From JAEZFI01 sp044508215 (GTDB lineage: Bacteria > Actinomycetota > Acidimicrobiia > Acidimicrobiales > Microtrichaceae): DNA of 64,000 nucleotides. The notes beneath the pieces were generated by a model, which was given only the letters and a program-made list of their open reading frames with translations, made no database searches and was not told the DNA's origin. This document shows positions 17,486 through 25,326 of the stretch, piece by piece. Location of the stretch: the NCBI GenBank assembly GCA_044508215.1, contig JBIQID010000005.1, forward strand, positions 1-64,000, read 5' to 3'. How positions within the stretch are numbered: position 1 is the first letter of the stretch; each line of letters opens with the position of its first letter. Made by a program: the position numbers and the translations under genes.

Positions 17486-18538
17486 ATGCCGATCAAGGTC
17501 ATCCAGTGGGCCACGGGCACCGTGGGGATCCACGCCGTCCCGGCCATCGTCGCCCACCCCGACCTCGAGCTCGTCGGGCTCTGGGTGCACTCCGGTTCGA
17601 AGGCCGGTCGGGACGCCGGTGAGCTGTGCGGGATCGACCCGGTGGGTGTCACCGCCACCCAGGACGTCGAGGCCCTGCTCACCACCGACGCGGACGCCGT
17701 CTGCTACACCGCGAACTCGGACGTGCGGCCCGGTGGGGTCATCGACGACCTGTGCCGCATCCTCGAGACCGGCCTGAACGTGGTCAACACCTCGTTCGTG
17801 CCGCTGCTCTACCCGGCCGCAGCGGGGGAGGGCGTGCTCGAACGGCTGCAGGCAGCGTGCATCGCGGGCAGCTCGACCCTCTACACCTCCGGCATCGACC
17901 CGGGGTTCGGCAACGCCGGGATCACCATCCACTCGCTCGCCCTCTGCAAGGAGGTGCGGTCCGTCCGGATGATGGAGATCGTCGACTACGCCACCTGGGA
18001 CAACCGGTTCACCATGTTCGAGATCATGGGGTTCGGGAAGCCGGACGTGTCGCAGTCGCTGCTGCTGGCGCCGGGTTCCACCCGCCTCGCGTGGGGTCCC
18101 GTCCTGCACCTCGTGGCGGCGGCGATCGGCCTGGAGCTCGACGACGTGGTCGAGCGGCACGAGGTGATCACCGCGGACACCGACTTCGAGATCGCGTCCG
18201 GGACCATCCCGGCCGGGACCATCTCGGGCATGCGCTTCGAGATCGTCGGCGTGGCCGACGGCGAAGAACGCCTCGTGGTCGAACACGTCACCCGGCTCCG
18301 TGAGGGCGACGCTCCGCACTGGCCCCAGGGCCACGGCTACCGCATCGAGATCCGCGGCGAGCCGAACGTTGACATCGAGCTGGCGCTCAGCTCGGACCGC
18401 GGCGACCACAACCACGCCGGCTGCCTCGCCACGGCGATGCACGTCGTGAACGCCATCCCGCACGTGGTCGCAGCCGAACCGGGCGTCGCCACGCTGCTCG
18501 ACCTCCCCGTGTACTCGGCCCGGGTCACGCCTTCCTGA
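17486..18538 (+). CDS. NAD(P)-binding DapB-like dehydrogenase
   Basis: 350 residues. It has a Rossmann start IKVIQWATGTVGIHAVPAI with the G-T-G nucleotide loop and the DapB N-domain arrangement (HPDLELVGLWVHS, DAVCYTANSD, GLNVVNTSFVPLLYP), then a central domain beginning SGIDPGFGNAG. Members of this group are annotated as dihydrodipicolinate-reductase-like or 2,4-diaminopentanoate-dehydrogenase-like enzymes. They often act on hydrophobic substrates in actinobacteria. The substrate here is unknown. It is convergent with the acetyltransferase gene, overlapping by 14 nt. Confidence 0.8.
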   Translation: MPIKVIQWATGTVGIHAVPAIVAHPDLELVGLWVHSGSKAGRDAGELCGIDPVGVTATQDVEALLTTDADAVCYTANSDVRPGGVIDDLCRILETGLNVVNTSFVPLLYPAAAGEGVLERLQAACIAGSSTLYTSGIDPGFGNAGITIHSLALCKEVRSVRMMEIVDYATWDNRFTMFEIMGFGKPDVSQSLLLAPGSTRLAWGPVLHLVAAAIGLELDDVVERHEVITADTDFEIASGTIPAGTISGMRFEIVGVADGEERLVVEHVTRLREGDAPHWPQGHGYRIEIRGEPNVDIELALSSDRGDHNHAGCLATAMHVVNAIPHVVAAEPGVATLLDLPVYSARVTPS

Positions 18539-19130
18539 TCGGTCGGGCCGGGTTGCCCGCCACGACCGTGCCCGCCGGGACGTCCGAGGTCACCACGGCC
18601 CCTGCTCCCACCACGGCGTCCTCGCCGATGGTCACGCCGGGCAGCACGATCGCACCGCCGCCGATCCACGCGTTCGCCCCGATCTCGATCGGCTCGGCAC
18701 CCTCCCACTTCGCCCGGCGAAGCTCCGGGTCGAGCGGGTGCGTGGGGGTCAGCAGCTGCACGTTCGGCCCGATCAGCACGTCGTCCGCGATCGTGATCGG
18801 CGCCACGTCGAGGGCGACGAGCCCGAAGTTGACGAAGACCCGGTCGCCGATCCGGATGTTGAAGCCGAAGTCGACGTGCAGCGGTGGCCGCACCTCCACG
18901 CCCTTTCCGACCGCGCCGAGCAGCTCCCCGAGGATCGTCCGGCGGACAGAGGGATCGTCGACCGGCGTGCTGTTGTAGCGGTCCTCCAGACGTCGGGCGC
19001 GGAGCAGCTCGGTTCGGATGCGCGGGTCGTCGCCGATGTACAGGTCACCGGCGACCATGCGCTCCCAGTGGGTGCGCCCGTCATCGAGGCGGGCGCCGCT
19101 CGCGTCGAGGTTGCCGGGGTCGTCGGCCAT
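18525..19130 (-). CDS. Maltose/galactoside O-acetyltransferase-like protein (hexapeptide repeat)
   Basis: 201 residues of the Maa/LacA/NodL type. An N-terminal Mac domain (ERMVAGDLYIGDDPRIRTELLRARRLEDRYNS) precedes left-handed beta-helix repeats (IRIGDRVFVNFG, ITIADDVLIGPNVQLLTPTHP with the catalytic His, IGANAWIGGGAIVLPGVTIGEDAVVGAGAVVTSDVPAG). It transfers acetyl from acetyl-CoA to a sugar hydroxyl. The start overlaps the stop of the lipoprotein gene upstream by one base, so the two are co-transcribed. Confidence 0.88.
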   Translation of the reverse strand: MADDPGNLDASGARLDDGRTHWERMVAGDLYIGDDPRIRTELLRARRLEDRYNSTPVDDPSVRRTILGELLGAVGKGVEVRPPLHVDFGFNIRIGDRVFVNFGLVALDVAPITIADDVLIGPNVQLLTPTHPLDPELRRAKWEGAEPIEIGANAWIGGGAIVLPGVTIGEDAVVGAGAVVTSDVPAGTVVAGNPARPIRKA

Positions 19131-19705
19131 CAGCCGAGGGCGTCGACCACGTGGGTGATCACCTGCGCGGCAAGGTCGCGGTCGGCTGCCGGGTCGCCCG
19201 AGGCGCTCATGGTCAGCGAGATGAAGGCGTCCTTCGCGGTGGCGCCCGCCTCGACCTCGGGGGAGGTGGGGTCGTCACCCGACACGAGCCACGCCTCGGC
19301 GCCCTCGACCGTGAGGTCCTCCGCCTCGGCGCCGAGGCGCTGCTCGGCCGTGGTGCGCGCACCCTCGTCGCCGCCCGACTCGAGCACCGAGATGCGCAGG
19401 TTCCGCCCGCTCGCCGACTCGCTCGAGTAGCCACAGCCGCCGGTCGCCTCGGGCTGGGGGGTGAGCTGCTCGCCGACGATGTTCGAGAGCGTCTCCGGGT
19501 TCACCAGCTCGCAGACCGGCACCGGGCCCTCCTCGGTGGTGCTGGTGACGCTGTCCTTCGAGGTCGTGGTCGTGGCCTCCGTGGGCTCGGTGGTGTCCCC
19601 GGCCTCCCCGTCGGAGCCGTCGTCGCCGCACCCGGCGATGAGGAGCGCCCCGGCGGCGACGCTCACAACGAGCAGCGTGCGGTGGGAATGCGATCGCAAC
19701 GTCAC
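19130..19705 (-). CDS. Small secreted lipoprotein
   Basis: 191 residues. The signal peptide ends with the lipobox LLIAGC, giving lipid-anchored Cys about 26, then an Asp/Thr/Glu-rich linker (DTTEPTEATTTTSKDS) and a compact domain with two cysteines (VPVCELVNPETLSNIVG and GGCGYSS) like DUF3558-type mycobacterial lipoproteins. The function is unknown. GTG 19705 is preferred over GTG 19723 because a TAGGTT box lies 7 nt before it. Lgt, which would lipidate it, is encoded at 22275. Confidence 0.75.
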   Translation of the reverse strand: MTLRSHSHRTLLVVSVAAGALLIAGCGDDGSDGEAGDTTEPTEATTTTSKDSVTSTTEEGPVPVCELVNPETLSNIVGEQLTPQPEATGGCGYSSESASGRNLRISVLESGGDEGARTTAEQRLGAEAEDLTVEGAEAWLVSGDDPTSPEVEAGATAKDAFISLTMSASGDPAADRDLAAQVITHVVDALG

Positions 19706-19712
19706 GTGTTGG

Positions 19713-19718
19713 AACCTA
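19713..19718 (-). promoter_or_regulatory. -10 box TAGGTT, leaderless lipoprotein gene
   Basis: Minus-strand TAGGTT 7 nt before GTG 19705. The remaining 19719-19832 is the divergent promoter region shared with carD, with no other clear site. Confidence 0.5.
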
Positions 19719-19832
19719 CCCACTGCGTCTCATCGGGTCCCCCGTGCAGGCCATCTCGAATGATTGGCCGATCCCCGATTCGCATGGCACCCTTGCGCCT
19801 ACCGCCGCCTGATCGACCCCCAGAGGTTTGTT

Positions 19833-20299
19833 GTGTTCGATGTTGGAGACCGCGTGGTGTACCCGCACCACGGCGCAGCCGTGATCGTCAAGCGTGAGAC
19901 GCTCGAGTTCAACGGCGAGAAGACCGACTACTTGGTGCTGCAGATGGCCCATGGCGAGCTGACGCTCCGAGTCCCGGCCGACAAGGCCGAAGAGGTCGGC
20001 ATGCGCCCTCCCATCGGCAACGAGGAGGTCCAGGACCTCTTCGAGCTCCTCGGCAAGAAGGACGTCCGCGAGCCCGCGAACTGGAGCCGGCGGTTCAAGA
20101 ACCACCAGGAGAAGCTCAAGTCGGGCGACGTCTACCAGGTGGCCGAGGTGGTCCGGAACCTCTCACTGCGCGAGCAGGCGAAGGGGCTGTCGGCCGGCGA
20201 GAAGTCGATGTTCGTGAAGGCGCGCTCGGTGCTCGTCAGCGAGCTGAGCTTCGCCCTCGACGTGTCCGAAGAGGACGCGCTCGCCAAGGTCGAGAAGAC
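19833..20299 (+). CDS. carD: CarD-family transcription factor, 3' end cut by gap
   Basis: CarD binds the RNA polymerase beta subunit and stabilises open complexes, notably at rRNA promoters. The RNAP-interaction domain starts VGDRVVYPHHGAAVIVKRE and runs to LRVPADKAEEVG. The DNA-binding helical domain has ANWSRRFKNHQEKLKSGD, VAEVVRNLSLREQAKGLSAGEK and LVSELSFAL. About 155 residues are visible before the N-run; mycobacterial CarD has about 162, so only the last few are missing. GTG 19833 aligns with the family start; the in-frame upstream extension is not CarD-like. Confidence 0.94.
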
Positions 20300-20399
20300 N
20301 NNNNNNNNNNNNNNNNNNNNNNNNNNNNNNNNNNNNNNNNNNNNNNNNNNNNNNNNNNNNNNNNNNNNNNNNNNNNNNNNNNNNNNNNNNNNNNNNNNN
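20300..20399. other. Assembly gap (100 N) between carD and an epimerase gene
   Basis: Interrupts the 3' ends of two convergent genes. The true size is unknown. Confidence 0.99.
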
Positions 20400-21334
20400 C
20401 GCTCGAAGCGCGGTCGCGCCCACTCGACCATGTCCGCCACCCCGTCGCGCAGCGAGGTGCGCTCGACGCGGGGGAACAGGGCGGTGAGCCGCTCGACCGA
20501 CGCCCGACGATCCCGGTCGTCGCCGGCGCGGGCGCCGTGGTGGCGCATCATCACCGGGGTGCCGGAGACCCCGGCGACCAGCTGGGCCAGCTCCACGATG
20601 CTGGTGCGACGGCCCGACCCCACGTTCACGGGACGCGGCGAGCACACGCGCTCGCGGAGCGCCGTGGCGATGATGCGGCTGACCGTGCCGGCGTCGATGA
20701 AGTCACGGGTCTGGCGGCCGTCGCCGTGGATGAGCAGCGGTTCGCCGGTGAGCGCAGCCCGCACGAACGCGGCGACCACGGCGCCTTCGCCCGCGTCCAG
20801 CGGCTGGTGCCGGCCGTACACGTCGAACAGGCGGAGGGTGAGCACCGGCAGGCCGTAGCTCTGCTGGTAGGCGGAGGCGAACGACTCGGCGGCCAGCTTC
20901 GAGGCAGCGAAGGGGGTGCGGGGGAGGGGCGCCAGCTCCTCGTGCGACGGGAGCGCCGGGTTGGCGCCGTAGATCGCAGCTGTCGACGCCAGGATCACGT
21001 GAGCGTCACCAGCGCGCCGGGCCGCCTCGAGCACGGCGACCGTGCCCTCGACGTTCACCCGCTGCGCGCCCACCGGGTCGGTCATCGCGGAGCCACTGCG
21101 GTGCTGGGCGGCCAGGTGCACGATCGCGTCGACGTTCTCGGACGCCTCGGCGAGCGCTCGCGGGTCGCAGATCGACCCGAGCACCACGCGCACCGGCAGC
21201 GAGGCCAGGTCATCGGGGTCGCCGTGGGACGCGTCGTCGAGCACGACGATCTCGTCCACCGACGGATCGCCGGCAAGCAGGTGACAGAGGTTGGTGCCGA
21301 TGAATCCGACACCGCCGGTGACGAGAACTCGCAT
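20400..21334 (-). CDS. NAD-dependent sugar-nucleotide epimerase/dehydratase (extended SDR), C-terminus cut by gap
   Basis: About 311 residues visible. The nucleotide loop TGGVGFIGTN sits at residues 6-15. VHLAAQHRSG, ILASTAAIYG and LRLFDVYGRHQ are standard UDP-glucose-epimerase-like motifs. The catalytic YxxxK appears as TPFAASKLAAE: the tyrosine is phenylalanine (codon TTC) while the lysine remains. C-terminal HGDGRQTRDFIDAGTVSRII is typical. It presumably acts on NDP-sugars for surface polysaccharide, but the Phe substitution questions its chemistry. A cluster of palindromes lies directly upstream. Confidence 0.85.
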
Positions 21335-21345
21335 GTGCTTCCCAT

Positions 21346-21420
21346 CGGCTGATCAGCCGCACTTCTGAGCCAGAAGGGGCCGAACGGCCCAAGAGCGTCG
21401 GAAGGGCTTCCGAGGCGCTC
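21346..21420. repeat. Array of four perfect palindromes in a divergent promoter region
   Basis: In order: CGGCTGATCAGCCG (21346-21359); CTTCTG-AGC-CAGAAG (21362-21376); GGGCCG-AA-CGGCCC (21377-21390); TCGGAAG-GG-CTTCCGA (21398-21413), the last flanked by GAGCG / CGCTC. It lies between the epimerase (minus) and the lipoprotein (plus). It could be operator sites or a folded leader RNA of the epimerase mRNA. Confidence 0.6.
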
Positions 21421-21448
21421 CCCGGTCCAGATCACGTCCCGCTGACAG

Positions 21449-21482
21449 CCCCGCTCACGGTCCTGCGGACCCCCGCTCACGG
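21449..21482. repeat. Direct repeat CCCCGCTCACGG, two copies 22 bp apart
   Basis: Copies at 21449-21460 and 21471-21482. The 22-bp period is about two helical turns, ahead of the -10 box at 21501. It fits a tandem regulator site. Confidence 0.35.
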
Positions 21483-21500
21483 CATCGCACGGGTGGGCCG

Positions 21501-21506
21501 TACCAT
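21501..21506 (+). promoter_or_regulatory. -10 box TACCAT, leaderless lipoprotein gene
   Basis: TACCAT, 6 nt, GTG 21513. Confidence 0.5.
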
Positions 21507-21512
21507 GGCGCC

Positions 21513-22226
21513 GTGGCTGGTGTCGGGACACCGCGGAGACGGCTTCGGGTCGCGACCGCCATGGGAGCGGTCCTCGTCGTCGCGCTGTTCGCCACGGGCT
21601 GCGCGAGGGCGGAGTGGGACACCTCGGGGATCGACGACCCCACGACGACCACCCAGAAGGAGTACCCGCGGGACGAGGAGGGGCTCATCGAGTCGATCAC
21701 CGACCGGTACTCCACCGAGGCGAAGAACCTCAACGTGTGGGCGGCCCCTCGTGAAGAAGCCCGCTGCGCGGCCGAGAAGATCGTCCGGGGCGTCGGCGTC
21801 GACAGGCTCCTCGACCTCGGCTTCGACCCCCAGGAGGGCCAGCTCGCCCTGGCGTACTCCGACGACGAGCGCGACGCCGTGCTGAACATCCTCGTGGGCT
21901 GCATCGACGTGGGCCACGCCGTCGCCGAGATGTTCAGCGCCTACCAGAAGCTCTCGGTCCCGGCGAGCCAGTGCCTGGGTGCCTCCATCGAGCGGCGCGG
22001 GTTGGCCCGCGACCTGATGGCGGGCCTGCTGGCCGGCACCGAGCCGGACCCCGCCGCGGAGGGCAACCGCCTCGGTGCCGGCATCACCGACGCGATGGCC
22101 GAGTGCCTCGACGCCACCAAGGACCTCGTGCCGCTGATCCCGGCCGACCCGTTCCCCGAGGCGGACCTCGGCCCCGCCACCACGCTGCCGGCCTCCGAGG
22201 AGGGCGAGCCCGAGAGCGGCGACTGA
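21513..22226 (+). CDS. Putative lipoprotein of unknown function
   Basis: 237 residues. The Arg-rich N-terminus and hydrophobic stretch (AMGAVLVVALFATGC) end in a lipobox with Cys about 30. The mature part is mainly helical and acidic, with three cysteines (EARCAAEKIV, VGCIDVGHA, SQCLGAS plus AECLDATK) and a Glu-rich tail. It is not recognised. It lies just upstream of lgt, the enzyme that would lipidate it, with separate leaderless promoters for each gene. Confidence 0.7.
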   Translation: MAGVGTPRRRLRVATAMGAVLVVALFATGCARAEWDTSGIDDPTTTTQKEYPRDEEGLIESITDRYSTEAKNLNVWAAPREEARCAAEKIVRGVGVDRLLDLGFDPQEGQLALAYSDDERDAVLNILVGCIDVGHAVAEMFSAYQKLSVPASQCLGASIERRGLARDLMAGLLAGTEPDPAAEGNRLGAGITDAMAECLDATKDLVPLIPADPFPEADLGPATTLPASEEGEPESGD

Positions 22227-22261
22227 GCCCGAGCGGGCACGCCCGCGTGGAGCCCTCCCCA

Positions 22262-22267
22262 TAGGAT
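22262..22267 (+). promoter_or_regulatory. -10 box TAGGAT, leaderless lgt
   Basis: TAGGAT, 7 nt, GTG 22275. Confidence 0.5.
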
Positions 22268-22274
22268 CGGGCTG

Positions 22275-23372
22275 GTGCTGACGTCCATCCCGAGCCCGTC
22301 GAACAACACCCTCGAACTGGGCCCGCTGGCCGTGAACTACTACGGCCTGATGATCGCCCTCGGCGTCCTCGCCGCGGTGTGGCTGGCCCGCCGACGCCTC
22401 GAGCAGATGGGCGACGACCCCGACATCATCACGGACCTCGCACTGTGGGCGGTCCCCGCGGGTCTGATCGGCACCCGGATCTACCACGTGATCACCGACT
22501 ACAACCGGCTGTACTGCGGGGAGCCCGAGTGCTCGGGGTCGCTCTGGCCCGACGCCTTCATGATCTGGAAGGGCGGGCTGGGCATCCCCGGCGGCATCGC
22601 CGGCGGGTTCATCGTGGGCATCTGGTACGCACGGCGGAAGCACCTCTCGATCCCTCGCCTCATGGATGCGGCGGCGCCGGCGATCCCGCTCGCCCAGGCG
22701 ATCGGCCGGTGGGGCAACTGGTTCAACCAGGAGCTGTTCGGACGGCCGACCGACCTCCCGTGGAAGCTCGAGATCACCAACCAGAACGCGCTCGCGGACG
22801 TCTACTCCCGCCGGCCGGACTACGAGGGCGAGACCTTCTTCCACCCGACGTTCCTCTACGAGAGCCTGTGGAACCTCGGCGCGGTGGCGGTGCTGATCCT
22901 CATGGGCCGCCGCCTGCGCCTCCGCCAGGGGAAGCTGTTCCCGGCGTACATCACCCTCTACTTCCTCGGCCGGATGTGGGTGGAGGAGCTCCGCATCGAC
23001 ACCGCGGCGGAGGTCGGGGGCCTGCGCTGGAACTTCGCGCTGTCGATCATCATGGTCGTGGTCGGCGTGGTGTGGTTCTTCTGGGGTGGTGCGAGGGCCG
23101 ACGACGAGGAGCTGGCCGCCCGTGAGGAGCACGCACGCACGGGCCGCGCAGCGCTGGCGGCGCGCCGCGAGGCCGAGCGCAAGGGTGAGCCCGTGCGGGT
23201 GGGCGGTTCAGCCGCTGCCGAGTCGGAGGAGGGCGTCGCCGAGGAGCGGCCAGAGGTCGGCGGCCCAGGGGCCGAAGGCACGAGCGCCGAGGCCGATGGC
23301 CCCGACGCGTCGATCGGGGTCGAACCAGAGGAAGGTGCCGGCGGCACCGAAGTGACCGAACGTCCGAGCTGA
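22275..23372 (+). CDS. lgt: Prolipoprotein diacylglyceryl transferase Lgt
   Basis: Membrane enzyme transferring diacylglycerol from phosphatidylglycerol to lipobox cysteines. Several helices are visible. The signature GRWGNWFNQELFG lies at about 151-163, with HPTFLYESLWNL and YFLGRMWVEELRID following. After the last helix (about 255-275) comes a charged roughly 90-residue cytoplasmic tail. The last 55 codons of that tail (23208-23372) run antisense over the C-terminus of a convincing serine hydrolase gene. The core is certain; the far C-terminus may be an accidental read-through extension. Confidence 0.94.
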   Translation: MLTSIPSPSNNTLELGPLAVNYYGLMIALGVLAAVWLARRRLEQMGDDPDIITDLALWAVPAGLIGTRIYHVITDYNRLYCGEPECSGSLWPDAFMIWKGGLGIPGGIAGGFIVGIWYARRKHLSIPRLMDAAAPAIPLAQAIGRWGNWFNQELFGRPTDLPWKLEITNQNALADVYSRRPDYEGETFFHPTFLYESLWNLGAVAVLILMGRRLRLRQGKLFPAYITLYFLGRMWVEELRIDTAAEVGGLRWNFALSIIMVVVGVVWFFWGGARADDEELAAREEHARTGRAALAARREAERKGEPVRVGGSAAAESEEGVAEERPEVGGPGAEGTSAEADGPDASIGVEPEEGAGGTEVTERPS

Positions 23373-24026
23373 CGCCCCGGTCGGCGTCCAATGGGGGTGC
23401 TTGGCCCCCTTGATCTCCACGCCCAGGCCCCACGGGCACGGCCGCTGCTGGCCGAAGCCCGGGACCACGCCGTCGAGCTCGGGGAAGTGGACCTCGACGG
23501 CGGTGGCGAGGGTGGATGGGTGGAGCAGCGTCGGGGCGGCCAGCTCTCCGACGAAGCGGAGCAGGTCCTCGACGTGCGACTCAGCGTCCTTCGCGGCGGA
23601 GTCCCCGAACCGGGTCGATGCCATCCCGAGGGGTTGCAGCACCGCCTCCGTCACGTACTGCTGCCACCCGATGCCGCTGCGCCGCTCCAGCTCAGCGGCG
23701 AGCCGGTCGAAGCCGGTGTTCGAGTAGATGCGCCGGGCCCCGGGCGCCGCGATCGGCTCGTCGCCCTCCATCGGCAGCCCCGACGCGTGCGCGAGCAGGT
23801 GCCGAACGGTCGCCCCCTCGGGGCCCGCCGGGTCCGCCCAGTCCCACACGCCTTCCTCGGCTGCGATCCAGCATCCCAGCGCGACCAGCGGCTTGGTGAC
23901 GGACGCGAGCGGCACCACGCGGTCGGTGGGACCCCAGCGACGAACCGTCGGCGAGGGATCGGATGCATCGAAAAGCGCAACCGCCGCTCCCGGTTCCCAC
24001 TGCTCGAGCAGATCGTCGATCTCCAC
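23208..24026 (-). CDS. Serine hydrolase, class C beta-lactamase/esterase family
   Basis: 272 residues. The SxxK nucleophile motif is in VPLASVTKPLVALG (about 41), the Y-x-N motif is YSNTGFDRLAAELE (about 118), and the third element HFGAAG (HxG) is near 237. There is no signal peptide, so it is probably an intracellular esterase or amidase and not a resistance enzyme. GTG 24026 has AAAGGGG a few bases upstream; the longer open frame upstream is antisense to the helicase gene. It overlaps lgt's 3' end by 165 nt. Confidence 0.85.
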   Translation of the reverse strand: MEIDDLLEQWEPGAAVALFDASDPSPTVRRWGPTDRVVPLASVTKPLVALGCWIAAEEGVWDWADPAGPEGATVRHLLAHASGLPMEGDEPIAAPGARRIYSNTGFDRLAAELERRSGIGWQQYVTEAVLQPLGMASTRFGDSAAKDAESHVEDLLRFVGELAAPTLLHPSTLATAVEVHFPELDGVVPGFGQQRPCPWGLGVEIKGAKHPHWTPTGASARTFGHFGAAGTFLWFDPDRRVGAIGLGARAFGPWAADLWPLLGDALLRLGSG

Positions 24027-24098
24027 GGGCCCCTTTGTACCCCGCTGCGGTGTGCCCTGCGGCCGGCCGAGATGCCAGTGGTGGAGGTGGTGAGCCGG

Positions 24099-24104
24099 TA
24101 GCCT
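24099..24104 (+). promoter_or_regulatory. Candidate -10 box TAGCCT before the helicase gene
   Basis: TAGCCT 33 nt before ATG 24138, giving a roughly 27-nt leader without a strong Shine-Dalgarno sequence. Confidence 0.3.
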
Positions 24105-24137
24105 GGAGAGGACACAGCAATCAACCAGCGGACACAC

Positions 24138-25310
24138 ATGACCCCCACGTTCAGTTCGCTCGGAGTCAGCGAGGCGCTCGTCAGCGCCCTGGCCGAGCGG
24201 GGCATTGCCCAACCCTTTCCCATCCAGGCCCTCACGATCGCCGACGCACTCGCCGGGCGAGACGTGTGCGGCAAGGCCAAGACCGGCTCCGGCAAGACGC
24301 TCGCCTTCGGCGTGCCGGTGCTCCAGCTCATGCCGAAGGGCCAGCCCGGCCGGCCCACCGGCATCTGCCTCGTCCCGACGCGCGAGCTCGCGGTCCAGGT
24401 GCGTGACGAGCTCGAGCCGCTCGGCAAGGCGGTCGGCCGCACGGTCGGCGCCCTCTACGGCGGCGACCCGATCGACAAGCAGATGAAGCTGCTCGAGCGC
24501 GGCATCGACCTCGCCGTCTGCACGCCCGGGCGTGTCATCGACCTGATCGAGCGAAAGGCCATCGACGTCGCCGGCCTCACCCACGTGGTCGTCGACGAAG
24601 CCGACCGCATGGCCGACATGGGCTTCCTCCCGCAGGTCGAGTGGATCCTCCGCAACGTCGAGGGCACCCCCCAGACGCTGCTCTTCTCGGCCACCCTCGA
24701 CGGCGTCGTCGACACGCTCGTGCAGCGCTACCAGAACGATCCGGTGCGCCACGAGGTCGCGTCACCCACCGTCACGGTCGACCAGATGCACCACCGGTTC
24801 CTGCACGTCCACGAGATGGACAAGGTCCGCGTGGCCGCCGCGATCATCGGATCGAACCGCCGGACGATCGTGTTCACGAACACGAAGCACGGCGCCGACC
24901 GGCTCGCCCGCAAGCTGAACGACGAGGGCGTCGCAGCCGCGGCCATCCACGGCGACCTCCGGCAGCAGGTCCGCGAGAAGTCCCTCGCCCAGTTCGCCGA
25001 GGGGAAGATGCAGGCGCTCGTGGCCACCGACGTGGCGGCACGTGGCATCCACATCGACGAGGTCGACGCGGTGATCCACTACGACCCGCCGATCGACCAC
25101 AAGACCTACCTCCACCGCTCGGGCCGCACGGCCCGCGCCGGCGAGTCCGGCGTCGTGGTGTCGCTCTGCCTGTACAACCAGGAGCTCGAGGTGAAGCGCC
25201 TCCAGAAGCGCATCGGCCTCAACCAGCCGATCGTCGAGGTCTTCTCGAACGACCCACGCCTCGCCGACCTGGCGGCGTGGGACCCCGCAGCGGCCGACGC
25301 CGTCGCCTGA
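24138..25310 (+). CDS. DEAD-box ATP-dependent RNA helicase
   Basis: 390 residues with the full motif set: Q-motif FSSLGVSEALVSALAERGIAQPFPIQ, I AKTGSGKT, Ia PTREL, II VVDEADRM, III SATL, IV TIVFTNTKHG, V ATDVAARGIHI and VI HRSGRTARAG. There is almost no C-terminal extension beyond motif VI, so this is a minimal helicase (RhlE/CsdA-like). RNA remodelling in ribosome assembly or mRNA decay is the usual role. It is followed after 16 nt by the DNA methylase gene. Confidence 0.94.
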   Translation: MTPTFSSLGVSEALVSALAERGIAQPFPIQALTIADALAGRDVCGKAKTGSGKTLAFGVPVLQLMPKGQPGRPTGICLVPTRELAVQVRDELEPLGKAVGRTVGALYGGDPIDKQMKLLERGIDLAVCTPGRVIDLIERKAIDVAGLTHVVVDEADRMADMGFLPQVEWILRNVEGTPQTLLFSATLDGVVDTLVQRYQNDPVRHEVASPTVTVDQMHHRFLHVHEMDKVRVAAAIIGSNRRTIVFTNTKHGADRLARKLNDEGVAAAAIHGDLRQQVREKSLAQFAEGKMQALVATDVAARGIHIDEVDAVIHYDPPIDHKTYLHRSGRTARAGESGVVVSLCLYNQELEVKRLQKRIGLNQPIVEVFSNDPRLADLAAWDPAAADAVA

Positions 25311-25326
25311 CCGGGTCGGGCGTCCT

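Noticed and set aside
24026..24752. N-terminal extension of the serine hydrolase
   Set aside because: This part is antisense to the helicase and shows no hydrolase motifs; GTG 24026 has a ribosome-binding site.
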